From Nocardia terpenica (GTDB lineage: Bacteria > Actinomycetota > Actinomycetes > Mycobacteriales > Mycobacteriaceae): 64,000 nt of DNA. The notes below the pieces were generated by a model. It had not been told where the DNA came from. It worked only from the letters and a program-made list of their open reading frames with translations, and did not search any database. The stretch lies in assembly GCF_013186535.1 (NCBI RefSeq), contig NZ_JABMCZ010000003.1, positions 2,046,001 to 2,110,000 of the forward strand. Reading direction: 5' to 3'. Each line of letters opens with the position of its first letter. The first letter of the stretch is position 1. Below are positions 24,266-32,684 of this stretch, piece by piece. The translations under genes and the position numbers were made by a program.

Positions 24266-24673
24266 CCGAAGGATCTTGCTCGTTTCGTCCGTTTCGCGCG
24301 CGGGATTAACCGATAAGCCGGGCTACACGCGCGGTAATCAACTCACCCTTGTTCCCGGTCAAGATCGTGACGAGGATCGGTGGTGTCGGGTTGCTTTCCG
24401 ATGGTGCGGTTCAGGGCCTTCGGCAGCGAGTCCCCGGCAGGGCGTGCCGCTCGTATCCGCAGGGGGGATCCGGGCATGTTCCGGCTTCGCGCGCGTGGGA
24501 TGGGCGCGAAGCCGGAACAGCATGGCGCACCCTCCGATCGCGGGATCTGCCATCACGCGATCTACGTGCCTGGAAAGCGTGCCGAAGAGGTGTTCGGCGC
24601 CGCGGCGGGTACGGATGGGTGACAGTCCGCGCCGATCTGGTTTCGGGGCGGTTCGCGGTGGTATCCAGGAAGA
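24266..24673. other. Divergent intergenic region between kynA and the GH1 gene
   Basis: About 400 bases with several open frames that have no protein-like composition or ribosome binding site. It must hold both promoters. Its one striking structure is the 16-bp hairpin at 24477-24519. Nothing else can be supported. Confidence 0.5.
24477..24519. repeat. Perfect 16-bp inverted repeat
   Basis: The left arm TGTTCCGGCTTCGCGC (24477-24492) and right arm GCGCGAAGCCGGAACA (24504-24519) pair without mismatch around an 11-base loop. It sits about 150 bases before the GH1 start and 210 bases from kynA, so it is not at a gene end. It could be an attenuator in the GH1 leader, a terminator of an unseen transcript, or a mobile-element scar. 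The sequence is unrelated to the dispersed palindromes. Confidence 0.7.
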
Positions 24674-25969
24674 GTGGCTATGGACGCTGCTTCCCCTGAG
24701 TCCCCTGACACTCCTACGGCCGCAGCGTCCGAGCCACCCACGTCGGTGACTCCGTTCGCGCCCGGATTCCTGTGGGGCGTGGCCACCTCGGGGTTCCAAT
24801 CCGAGGGGCACGCGCCCGACAGCAACTGGATTCGCTACATCAAGCAGTCGGGCTACGAGGCCTACGGCGACTCCATCGACTTCTACGACCGGTATGCCTC
24901 CGATATCGCGCTCGCTCGGGCGATGGGGCTGAACGTGTTTCGGATCAGCATCGAGTGGGCGCGGGTGCAGCCGAAGGCCGGGGAGTGGGACGAGGCCGGG
25001 TTCGCCTTCTACGACTCGCTGATCGACGCGATCATCGCGGCGGGAATGCGGCCCATGCTCACCCTCGATCACTGGGTGTATCCGGGGTGGAAGGCCGATC
25101 AGGGCGGCTGGAACGACGCGGGCATGGTGGCGGACTGGCTGACCAACGCGCACAAGGTCGTCGACCGGTACGCGCCGCGAAAACCGTTGTGGGTGACCGT
25201 CAACGAGCCCGTCGCCTACATCGTGCACGAGGAGCAGCAGACCGGTATCACCGGCCCGGTCATCGAGCCGCTGATCGCCGCGGTGCACAACGGCGTCTAC
25301 GACTACATCCACCAGGTGCAGCCGGATGCGTTGGTCACCAGCAACATCGGCTACGTCGCGGGCAGCGAGACACAGGTCAACGGGCCGATGGTCGACCGCA
25401 TCAAGGACAAGCTCGACTACATCGGCGTCGACTACTACTACGGCGCGGACGATCCCGACGCGCCGCCGCCCGGCAACCGCCAGATCTGGGAGCTGCCACT
25501 GCAACCCGAGGGCGTCTACTACGCCCTGCGGCACTACGCCCGGCAGTTCCCCGGCAAGCCGCTGTATGTGGTGGAGAACGGCATGCCCACCGACAACGGG
25601 CAGCCGCGCCCCGACGGCTACGACCGCGCCGGCTACCTGCGCGATGTCGTGTACTGGTTGCAGCGCGCCCGCATGGACGGCATGAACATCATCGGCTACA
25701 ACTACTGGAGCCTCACCGACAATTACGAATGGGGTTCCTACACACCGCGTTTCGGTCTGCACACGGTGAACGTGGACAGCGATCCCGCGCTCACCCGCAT
25801 CCCCACCGATGCCGTCGACGCCTACCGCGCCATCGTCGCGGCCGGGGGAGTCGCGCCCGACTATCTGCCGACCCGGCCGCCCGTGGCCCGCTCGTACGTC
25901 GACCCGCCGAGCAGCTACGAGGAGCCGGTCACCCTGCCGACGGTCAGCCGCAGGCCCGCCGGGAAGTAG
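24674..25969 (+). CDS. Glycoside hydrolase family 1 (beta-glycosidase), no signal peptide
   Basis: Retaining beta-glycosidase fold, 431 aa. Acid/base Glu178 in VNEPVAY and nucleophile Glu301 in YVVENGMPT are both present; also FLWGVATSGFQSEGHAPDSN and NYWSLTDNYEWGSYTPRFGL. A short acidic, Pro/Ser/Thr-rich N-terminus (DAASPESPDTPTAAASEPP) replaces a signal peptide, so it is probably cytoplasmic or non-classically exported. GTG 24674 follows AGGA; ATG 24680 is an alternative. Very similar to the secreted paralogue at 27512-28873. The 3' end overlaps the convergent P450 by 55 bases. The aglycone or sugar preference is not readable. Confidence 0.9.
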   Translation: MAMDAASPESPDTPTAAASEPPTSVTPFAPGFLWGVATSGFQSEGHAPDSNWIRYIKQSGYEAYGDSIDFYDRYASDIALARAMGLNVFRISIEWARVQPKAGEWDEAGFAFYDSLIDAIIAAGMRPMLTLDHWVYPGWKADQGGWNDAGMVADWLTNAHKVVDRYAPRKPLWVTVNEPVAYIVHEEQQTGITGPVIEPLIAAVHNGVYDYIHQVQPDALVTSNIGYVAGSETQVNGPMVDRIKDKLDYIGVDYYYGADDPDAPPPGNRQIWELPLQPEGVYYALRHYARQFPGKPLYVVENGMPTDNGQPRPDGYDRAGYLRDVVYWLQRARMDGMNIIGYNYWSLTDNYEWGSYTPRFGLHTVNVDSDPALTRIPTDAVDAYRAIVAAGGVAPDYLPTRPPVARSYVDPPSSYEEPVTLPTVSRRPAGK

Positions 25970-27273
25970 GTGAGCCCGGCGGTCTTGGTGATCGTGTTCC
26001 CGGGCTGCCGACGGACGCGCCAGCGGCGGAGGATGGTCGCGATCGTGACGATGGCCTCGACGACGGCGAACGAGTCGCCGATGCATTTGCGCGGGCCCGC
26101 GCCGAACGGGAGGGCGGCCAGGCGCAGGGGCTGGGTGACGCGGTCGGCGGCCCAGCGGTCGGGATCGAAGGTGTCGGGGTCCTCGATCAGTGTCGGGTCG
26201 TGGCCGGTGAGGTACGGGCTGAGCATGACCGAGGCGCCGCGGGGGACGAGGTGGCCGCCGAGCGAGACGTCCTCGGTCGCGCGCCGGGTGATCAGCCAGA
26301 TCGGGGGGCTGTGCCGCAGCGATTCGTCGATCACCTGCGTGGTGTAGGTCAGCCGCGGCAGGTCGGCGGCCGTCACCGGGCGTTCGCCGAGGACCTCGTG
26401 GAGCTCGGCGAGCAGCCGGGCGGCCACCTCGGGATGGTCGTCGAGCAGCAGGAAGATCCACGACAGCGCGGTGGCGGCGGTCTCCGATCCGGCCAGCAGG
26501 ATGGTCATGACCTGATCGTGGATGCGGTCGTCGGCCATGCTCGCGCCGCTGGATTCGTCGCGCGCGGTGAGCATCATGCTGAGCAGGTCGGGCTTGGTGG
26601 TCTCGCTGCGGTGATAGTCGGCGATGACCGCGTCGATCCGCGGGTGCAGGCGGGCCACCAGGTCGGCGAATTCCCTGTTGTGCGGCAACGGAAGTCGGTT
26701 CAGCAACGGCAGCGGGTTCATGGCCCGCCGATACGACAGGTCCAGGATCCGGGGCAGCCGCAGCTGGATCTCGGCGGCCAGCTCGTCGCCCACCTTGGCC
26801 GAGATCATGGCCCGGGTGACGACGCCGAGCGTGATCGCGGTCAGCGCCGCCCGCGCGTCCAGCACGTCGCCGTCGCGCCAGGTGGCCGTGTGCTCGACGA
26901 CCTGCTCGCGCATGAGCTCGACATAGTCGGCCAGGCGGTCGCGGTGGAACGCGGGCTGCATGAGCAACCGGTCCGCGCGATGTGTCTCGCCGTCGGAGCT
27001 GAGCAGCCCGGACCCGAAGACGCTGCGGAAATGCTCCACCGCCACGCCCTTGTCGAACGACCGGTACTTGGAGACGAACAGCTCGGTGCTCACCGCGGTC
27101 GAGGTGACCACGTACACCTGCTGCGGCCCGAGCTTGATCCGGACCACGTCGCCGTAGGGCCGCAGCGATTCGAACAGCGCCAGCGGATCGCGCCGCATCC
27201 GGAGCGCGTGCCCCAGCCCGGGGATGCCGCCGGGCGCGAGATGGGTTTCGTGAGTCGTTGCGGGAAAGGACAT
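25915..27273 (-). CDS. Cytochrome P450 (long, 452 aa)
   Basis: Heme monooxygenase of the type resembling terpenoid and fatty-acid oxidising P450s. Oxygen-binding I-helix LLAGSETAATALSW (259-272), ExxR pair Glu317/Arg320 in DESLRHSPPIWLITR, and heme-binding loop PFGAGPRKCIGDSFA with Cys397. ATG 27273 is chosen (MSFPATTHETHLAPGGIPGL) with GGGGAG upstream. It lies between two GH1 genes and overlaps the first at its 3' end. No ferredoxin or reductase gene is nearby. Substrate unknown; the flanking glycosidases hint at a glycosylated small molecule. Confidence 0.92.
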   Translation of the reverse strand: MSFPATTHETHLAPGGIPGLGHALRMRRDPLALFESLRPYGDVVRIKLGPQQVYVVTSTAVSTELFVSKYRSFDKGVAVEHFRSVFGSGLLSSDGETHRADRLLMQPAFHRDRLADYVELMREQVVEHTATWRDGDVLDARAALTAITLGVVTRAMISAKVGDELAAEIQLRLPRILDLSYRRAMNPLPLLNRLPLPHNREFADLVARLHPRIDAVIADYHRSETTKPDLLSMMLTARDESSGASMADDRIHDQVMTILLAGSETAATALSWIFLLLDDHPEVAARLLAELHEVLGERPVTAADLPRLTYTTQVIDESLRHSPPIWLITRRATEDVSLGGHLVPRGASVMLSPYLTGHDPTLIEDPDTFDPDRWAADRVTQPLRLAALPFGAGPRKCIGDSFAVVEAIVTIATILRRWRVRRQPGNTITKTAGLTYFPAGLRLTVGRVTGSS

Positions 27274-27428
27274 TTCGGATGCTCCCCGGATTCGCGGTCG
27301 GCGTCGATTATCCTGCCGCCGAGTCCTCGGTGTGCGGGAATCGGGGAGACCGATGATTGGCAAGCCCTCGAGATTGACTGCTCCCGCGACGCCCGGATGT
27401 GCGGTTGACTGTAGCGTGCGTTGGGGGT

Positions 27429-27497
27429 CGCACTCTTTCCATGCAAACGCAGCTCTCCCATTGCCCCGAAGAGGTGCGTTTGCTTGAAAAGAGTGCG
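27429..27497. repeat. 23-bp near-perfect inverted repeat (hairpin)
   Basis: Arms 27429-27451 (CGCACTCTTT... to ...GCAAACGCA) and 27475-27497 (TGCGTTTGC... to ...AAAGAGTGCG) pair at 21 of 23 positions around a 23-base spacer. It lies 15 bases past the stop of the secreted GH1 gene and about 155 bases upstream of the P450 start on the same strand. It could end GH1 transcription, process a shared mRNA, or be a small non-autonomous mobile element. It is markedly less GC-rich than its surroundings. Confidence 0.8.
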
Positions 27498-27511
27498 GGC
27501 GATGCTGCGGC

Positions 27512-28873
27512 TCAGGGATTTCCGGCGCGGTCGGGCAGGACGACCGGATCCGAGCAACTGGACGGTGGGTCGATTCGCGAGCAGGGCGCGGGCCTGCGGG
27601 TGGGGAGGTAGCCGGGCGGCACGCCGCCGGTGGCGGTGACGGCGCGGTAGGCGTCGGCCGCGGGCGTCGGGAACCGGATCAGGAACGGGTCGACGTCGAC
27701 GAAGACGGTGTAGAGGCCGAAACGCGGTGTGTAGGAACCCCATTCATAGTTGTCGGTGAGACTCCAGTAGTTGTAGCCGATGACGTTGTAGCCGTCCATG
27801 CGGGCGCGTTGCAGCCAGTAGGCGGTGTCGCGGAGGTAGTCGGCGCGATCGTAGCCGTCGGGGCGGCCGAAACCGTTGTCGGTGGACAGGCCGTTCTCCA
27901 CCACGAACAGCGGCAGCGTCGGGAACCTCTGCGCGTAGTGCCGCAGCGCGTAGTACACGCCCTCGGCGGCCAGCGGCAGCTCCCACAGCTGGGCGATATC
28001 GGTGCCCGCGGCGGAGCGGGCCACGGGCCTGGGGGCGTCGGTGGTGGCGTCGAAGTAGTAGTCGACGCCGACGAAGCTGACCTTGTCGGCGATGCGGTCG
28101 ATGATGCGATCGTTGATACCCGTCGTGTCGCCGGAGATGTAGCCGATATTGCTGGTGACCAGGGCGTCGGGCTGCCGCTGCCGAATGTAGTCGTAGCTCG
28201 AGCGGTGCGCCTGGACGAAGCGGTCGACGATCTCGTTGAAACCGGCGTCGAAGTCGCCACCGGCCACGTGCGCCTCGGTGAGCTCGTGCACGGCGTAGGC
28301 CACCGGCTCATTGATGGTGACCCACAACGGATTCCGGTCGGCGTACCGGTCGACCACCCGGCGCATGTTCGCGAGCCAGGAGTCCACCATGCCCGGGTTG
28401 CGCCAGCCGCCCGCGTCGAGCGCCCAGCCGGGATAGACCCAATGGTCGAGGGTGAGCATCGGGCGCATGCCCTTGCCGACGATCTCGTCGATGACCCGGT
28501 CGTAGAACCGGAACGCGTCCTCGTCCCACCGGTCCGGCGCGGGTTGCAGCCGGGCCCACTCGATGCTGATCCGATACACCTTCACCCCGAGCCGGTGCGC
28601 CAGCTCGATGTCCTCGGCGTAGCGGTCGTAGAAGTCGACGGAGTCGCGGTAGGGCTCGTATCCGGACCGCGCGATGTAGCGGGTCCAGTTGCTGTCCGGC
28701 GCGTGCCCCTCGGTCTGGAAGCCGGAGGACGCCACGCCCCACAGGAAGTCCGCGGGTAGCGGAGCGACCGTGTCCGGTGCCGAATTCGCTTGTGCGGGAC
28801 CGGCTCCCAGTGCCAGCGCCACCGCCGTCATTGCCGCCACCGCCATTGCGCACAGCCGAGCACCCGGGTGCAT
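27512..28873 (-). CDS. Secreted glycoside hydrolase family 1 paralogue
   Basis: A 453-aa GH1 enzyme with a Sec signal peptide (MHPGARLCAMAVAAMTAVAL, cleavage near AQANSAP). It keeps both catalytic motifs (INEPVAY and FVVENGLST) and shares most of its sequence with the protein at 24674, including SSGFQTEGHAPDSNWTRYIA, NVIGYNYWSLTDNYEWGS and the tail DPPSSC.DPVVLP, with two Cys in the tail that the paralogue lacks. Secreted GH1 enzymes are rare, since most are cytosolic. ATG 28873 follows GGAGGGAAAGGGAG. It probably deglycosylates an external substrate; the P450 lies downstream on the same strand beyond the hairpin. Confidence 0.92.
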   Translation of the reverse strand: MHPGARLCAMAVAAMTAVALALGAGPAQANSAPDTVAPLPADFLWGVASSGFQTEGHAPDSNWTRYIARSGYEPYRDSVDFYDRYAEDIELAHRLGVKVYRISIEWARLQPAPDRWDEDAFRFYDRVIDEIVGKGMRPMLTLDHWVYPGWALDAGGWRNPGMVDSWLANMRRVVDRYADRNPLWVTINEPVAYAVHELTEAHVAGGDFDAGFNEIVDRFVQAHRSSYDYIRQRQPDALVTSNIGYISGDTTGINDRIIDRIADKVSFVGVDYYFDATTDAPRPVARSAAGTDIAQLWELPLAAEGVYYALRHYAQRFPTLPLFVVENGLSTDNGFGRPDGYDRADYLRDTAYWLQRARMDGYNVIGYNYWSLTDNYEWGSYTPRFGLYTVFVDVDPFLIRFPTPAADAYRAVTATGGVPPGYLPTRRPAPCSRIDPPSSCSDPVVLPDRAGNP

Positions 28874-28991
28874 GGAACTCCCTTTCCCTCCGGCCGAAAC
28901 CGGCTCCCGCCATCGCTAGTGCCTTCGTAGTGGCGGCGGGCCCGGATGGGTCCGCGGAGTGTCGCGCGGAATGGCGGCCGACGCGCCTTTG

Positions 28992-29004
28992 TTAGGATTG
29001 CTAA
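28992..29004. promoter_or_regulatory. TTAG-N5-CTAA dyad before the aldo/keto reductase
   Basis: TTAG (28992-28995) and CTAA (29001-29004) around GATTG resemble MarR-type half sites, 33 bases before the ATG at 29037. It could overlap the promoter. Too short to be sure. Confidence 0.3.
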
Positions 29005-29036
29005 AGGTTCATCATCACGAGATCCGGGGAGGCACG

Positions 29037-29987
29037 ATGGTTCTGCGCTCACTAGGTACTTCGGAGATTCAGGTATCGCCATTGGCGTTCGGCGGCAACG
29101 TCTTCGGCTGGACGGCCGACGAGAGCACCTCGTTCGCGCTGCTCGACGCGCTGGTCGAGATGGGTATCAACTTCATCGACACCGCCGACGTCTACTCGGC
29201 CTGGGTGCCCGGCAACTCCGGCGGCGAGTCGGAGACGGTGCTGGGCAAGTGGCTGGCCAAGTCGGGCAAGCGCGATCGGGTCGTCATCGCGACCAAGGTC
29301 GGGCAGCTGCCCGCGCGGCCGGGACTGTCGCGGGACAATATTCTGCACGCCGCCGAGGAATCGTTGCGGCGCTTGCAGACCGACTACGTCGACGTCTACT
29401 TCTCGCACCGCGACCTGGCCGACTCCGCCGCGCTCGACGAGACCCTCGGCGCGTATCAGACGCTCATCGAGCAGGGCAAGGTCCGGGCGATCGGCGCGTC
29501 CAACTACACCGGGGCGCGGCTGCGCGAGGCGGCGCAGGTCGGCCGCGACGCCGGGCTGCCGCTGTACCAGGTGATCCAGCCCGAATACAACCTCTACGAC
29601 CGCGAGGGCTACGAGCGCGATCTGGAACCGGTGGTGAGCGAGCTGAAGCTGGGCGTGGTCACCTACTACGCGCTCGCGAGCGGATTCCTGTCCGGCAAGT
29701 ACCGCACCGAGGCCGACCTGGGCAAGAGCGCCCGCGGCCAGACGATCAAGGCGCGCTACCTCAACCCGCGCGGCCTGGCGATCCTGTCCGCCCTGGACGA
29801 GGTGTCCGCCACGCACGGGGTCACCCCGGCGACGGTCGCGCTGGCCTGGCAGATCGCCCGGCCCAGCATCACCGCGCCGATCGCCAGCGCCACCTCGCTC
29901 GACCAGCTGCGGGCCCTGGGCGCGGCGCTCGACCTGAAGCTCGACGCGGCCGACATCGCCCGGCTCGACGAGGCCAGCGCCTACTGA
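29037..29987 (+). CDS. Aldo/keto reductase
   Basis: NADPH-dependent oxidoreductase on a TIM barrel, 316 aa. The AKR tetrad is visible: Asp48 and Tyr53 (FIDTADVYS), Lys87 (VIATKVG) and His124 (VYFSHRD). The cofactor-binding IGASNYTGARL and late IASATSLDQLRAL segments are present. Start ATG 29037 follows GGGGAGG. The sequence most resembles the general stress-type AKRs that reduce aldehydes. Single gene, followed by a hairpin. Confidence 0.9.
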   Translation: MVLRSLGTSEIQVSPLAFGGNVFGWTADESTSFALLDALVEMGINFIDTADVYSAWVPGNSGGESETVLGKWLAKSGKRDRVVIATKVGQLPARPGLSRDNILHAAEESLRRLQTDYVDVYFSHRDLADSAALDETLGAYQTLIEQGKVRAIGASNYTGARLREAAQVGRDAGLPLYQVIQPEYNLYDREGYERDLEPVVSELKLGVVTYYALASGFLSGKYRTEADLGKSARGQTIKARYLNPRGLAILSALDEVSATHGVTPATVALAWQIARPSITAPIASATSLDQLRALGAALDLKLDAADIARLDEASAY

Positions 29988-29990
29988 TTG

Positions 29991-30041
29991 CCGGTCGGGT
30001 GCTTCGGGCACGGGCGCGACGCTCCGGAAAGGCCCGACCGG
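29991..30041 (+). terminator. Hairpin after the aldo/keto reductase
   Basis: CCGGTCGGG (29991-29999) and CCCGACCGG (30033-30041) form a perfect 9-bp stem 3 bases after the stop, with a 33-base GC-rich loop that can fold further. Probable terminator; no T-tract. Confidence 0.45.
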
Positions 30042-30092
30042 ATGGTATTCGTACCGGGGAAAGCGCCGTAGCCGGGACGTATCCCGTTTTAC

Positions 30093-30120
30093 GGCAACCG
30101 ATTACAGCGGGTCGGTTGCC
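30093..30120. promoter_or_regulatory. Inverted repeat upstream of the DegT aminotransferase
   Basis: GGCAACCG (30093-30100) and CGGTTGCC (30113-30120), a perfect 8-bp dyad with a 12-base centre, ending about 48 bases before the GTG at 30169. Candidate operator or 5' leader hairpin. Confidence 0.35.
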
Positions 30121-30168
30121 GGGGTATCGTGTTTGCTACGGGTGAATTCCGTGGACGGAGGCGCCGCG

Positions 30169-31347
30169 GTGGGTGGGTACCAGGGGTCGGTTCCGTGGAG
30201 CCGGCCGTCGCTCGGTGAGGACGAGATCGCTTCGGCCGTAGCGGTTCTGCGGTCGGGGTGGACGGCGTCCGGCCCGAAGACGGCCGAATTCGAGGACGCT
30301 TTCCGGGAATTGGCGGGCGCGCCCTACGCGCTGGCGGTCGAGTCCGCCACCGCCGGGCTGCACCTGGTGCTCGCCGCGCTGGGCGTCGGTCCGGGCGACG
30401 AGGTCATCACCCCGTCGTTCACCTGGCCCGCGACCGCGAACGTGGCGGAATTGCTCGGCGCTCGCGCGGTATTCGCCGACGTGCTGCCCGGCACCCTGCT
30501 GCTCGACCCCGCCGAGGTGCGGCGGCTGGTCACCGACCGGACCAAGGCGGTGTTCGTCGTGCACTACGCGGGCGCGCCCGCCGACCTGGCCCGGCTGCGG
30601 ACGATCACCGCCGAGCACGGCATCACCCTGGTGCACGACGCCGCGCACGCCCTCGGCACCTGGTACGGCGACGAATTCGTCGGCGCCGGAACCGATCCGG
30701 CGGTGTTCTCCTTCCACCCGGTCAAGAACATCACCACCGCCGAGGGTGGCATGGTCACCCTCGGCGACGGCGCCCTGGCCGAGCGCATCCGCCTGCTGCG
30801 CTATCACGGGCTCGCCCAGAGTTCGTGGACGCGGCACCGCGGCGCGGGCGGCTCCCGCTACGAGGTGCTGTGTCCCGGCTGGAAATACGTCATGTCCGAC
30901 CTGAACGCGGCGATCGGCCTGGTCCAGCTCGGCAAGCTGGACACCTTCAACGCCCGCCGCACGGCCCTGGCGCACCGCTACTCCCGTCTGCTGGCCGACC
31001 TCACCCCCATCCACCTCCCCGAGGTCCCGCCCTACCCGCACCGCCATGCCTGGCACCTCTACGCCATCCGCCTCGACCTCGCCGCCCTGGCCATCGACCG
31101 CGACGAATTCGCCACCGCCCTGGCCGATTCCGGCATCGGCGCGGGCATCCACTTCACCCCCGTCCACATGCACCGCTACTACCGCGAACGCGAGCCGCAC
31201 CCGCGTCGGCTCCCGGTCACCGAGGCCGCGGGGCGGACGGAACTGTCGCTGCCGCTGTACCCGGATATGACCGAGGCGCAACAGGATCGGGTGGTCGCGG
31301 CGGTCCGGACGGTGGCGCAACGGCATTCGTCATTCCGGGTGCGGTGA
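30169..31347 (+). CDS. DegT/DnrJ/EryC1/StrS-family aminotransferase
   Basis: PLP enzyme of the sugar-aminotransferase family, 392 aa. GTG 30169 is preferred because GGAGG lies 8 bases before it and the family-typical VPWSRPSLGEDEIASAV follows; earlier codons (30133, 30142) lack a site. PLP-binding Lys186 in FSFHPVKNITTAEGG, Asp157 and His160 in LVHDAAHALG, and GLHLVLAALGVGPGDEVITP. Members usually aminate a keto-sugar nucleotide for glycans or antibiotics, but no sugar genes are adjacent. Convergent with the FAD monooxygenase. Confidence 0.88.
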   Translation: MGGYQGSVPWSRPSLGEDEIASAVAVLRSGWTASGPKTAEFEDAFRELAGAPYALAVESATAGLHLVLAALGVGPGDEVITPSFTWPATANVAELLGARAVFADVLPGTLLLDPAEVRRLVTDRTKAVFVVHYAGAPADLARLRTITAEHGITLVHDAAHALGTWYGDEFVGAGTDPAVFSFHPVKNITTAEGGMVTLGDGALAERIRLLRYHGLAQSSWTRHRGAGGSRYEVLCPGWKYVMSDLNAAIGLVQLGKLDTFNARRTALAHRYSRLLADLTPIHLPEVPPYPHRHAWHLYAIRLDLAALAIDRDEFATALADSGIGAGIHFTPVHMHRYYREREPHPRRLPVTEAAGRTELSLPLYPDMTEAQQDRVVAAVRTVAQRHSSFRVR

Positions 31348-31356
31348 TCGGCGCGG

Positions 31357-32553
31357 TTATCGGTTCGCTCGCTGGACGGAACGCCGGATCAGGCCGCGGA
31401 TCACCGGGAGCTGAATCGCTTGCAGCATAATCTCGTTCATGCGGACCTGCGCCTTGGTGACGGGGACGAAGCGGTGTGCGCCCTTGCGGGCCGAGGCTTG
31501 TCGCCTGCGGACCTCGGGGCGCAGGGCCGACTCCCACCGGGCCAGGGCGATCGGGATGTCGGGGGTCTGCGCCAGCGCCATGCCGAGCCGGTCCGCGCCC
31601 GCGACCGCCAGGCCCACGCCGTGGCCCGCGAACGGCGTGACGCACCAGGCCGCGTCGCCGAGCAGGACGATGCGACCCCTGCTCCAGCGGTCCAGCCGCA
31701 CCTGGCTGAGTTCGTCGAAATAGACCGCGCCCGGGTCGGATTCGATGCGGCGCAGCACCTGCGGGACGCCGCCGTGCAGGTCGCCGAAGGCCGCGGTGAG
31801 GGTGGCGGCCGGACCGGCCGCCACCGCGGTGGCCGGGTCGTCGGTGTGCTGGACGAAGAAGGCCGAGGACCGGTTCGGGCCCATATTGACGACCGCGGCC
31901 GTGCGGCCGGGGCCGATGAAATTGGTGGCCGCGTTCTCCGGGACACCGGGCGGGGCCTCGGTGAGCGGCAGGGCGGCCATGACGTAGTTCAGCCGGACCA
32001 GGCTCTCGGCCGCGGGGTCGGCGACCAGCTTCCTGATTCCGGAGTGCAGGCCGTCCGCGCCGACGAGCAGATCCGCCTGTTCGCTGCTTCCGTCCGAGAA
32101 CGTCACCCGCACGCCGCCGGCGTGTTCGTCCGCCGTCCGCACGGTGGTGCCGAAGCGAATCGGCACCCGGTCCGCGATCGCCTCGTACAGCGCGGTCTCC
32201 AGGTCGCCGCGGAAGACCGTCAGCGCGCGGTCGCCGAGCCCGGCCTGCGCGATCGCGGGCGGAACGGTGAGCTTCTCCCGCCCGTCGGCGTGCACCAGGA
32301 TCGTCGTGAAGAACCCGATATCGCGCGGCCGTAGCGCCGCAACGAGGCCGAAGCGGGCGATCGCGTCGTACGCCGCGCCGACCAGATTCACCACGTAACC
32401 GCCGGACCGGCGGGTGGGGGAACGCTCCACCACGAGCACCTCCCACCCGTCGCGATGCAGCCGCAGCGCCGCCGCCAGACCGGCGATGCCCGCGCCCGCG
32501 ATCACCGCGCGCCGCGTCCGCCCGAGCGCCCCGGCGCCCTCCGAATCCGCCAC
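31357..32553 (-). CDS. FAD-dependent aromatic monooxygenase (PHBH fold)
   Basis: Group A flavoprotein hydroxylase, 398 aa. FAD ADP-binding motif AVIAGAGIAGLAAALRLHRD near residues 16-35, second motif LLVGADGLHSGIRK, and flavin-contact motif LLGDAAWCVTPFAGHGVGLA. It resembles enzymes that hydroxylate polyketide-type aromatics or inactivate tetracyclines or rifamycins. GTG 32553 follows GAGGAG. It is divergent from the TetR gene, with two matching operators in the gap, so it is very probably induced by its own substrate. Confidence 0.88.
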   Translation of the reverse strand: MADSEGAGALGRTRRAVIAGAGIAGLAAALRLHRDGWEVLVVERSPTRRSGGYVVNLVGAAYDAIARFGLVAALRPRDIGFFTTILVHADGREKLTVPPAIAQAGLGDRALTVFRGDLETALYEAIADRVPIRFGTTVRTADEHAGGVRVTFSDGSSEQADLLVGADGLHSGIRKLVADPAAESLVRLNYVMAALPLTEAPPGVPENAATNFIGPGRTAAVVNMGPNRSSAFFVQHTDDPATAVAAGPAATLTAAFGDLHGGVPQVLRRIESDPGAVYFDELSQVRLDRWSRGRIVLLGDAAWCVTPFAGHGVGLAVAGADRLGMALAQTPDIPIALARWESALRPEVRRRQASARKGAHRFVPVTKAQVRMNEIMLQAIQLPVIRGLIRRSVQRANR

Positions 32554-32578
32554 TTGTTCTCCTCATGACTCACATGGG

Positions 32579-32619
32579 TATGAGCGTGTGCTCAAATAGA
32601 GTATGAGCACAGGCTCATA
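32579..32619. promoter_or_regulatory. Twin TetR operators
   Basis: Site 1 is TATGAGC-GTGT-GCTCAAA (32579-32596). Site 2 is TATGAGC-ACAG-GCTCATA (32602-32619), extended to AGTATGAGC/GCTCATACT at 32600-32621. The two dyads are 23 bp centre to centre, about two helical turns, between the divergent monooxygenase (32553) and TetR (32685) starts. This is the classical layout for autoregulated repression of both genes. Confidence 0.75.
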
Positions 32620-32684
32620 CTGGGGTCAAGGAGTATGACGGCTACTGGACGGTCCGATTCGGGTCGGGCGCTTAGACTGTGGGC

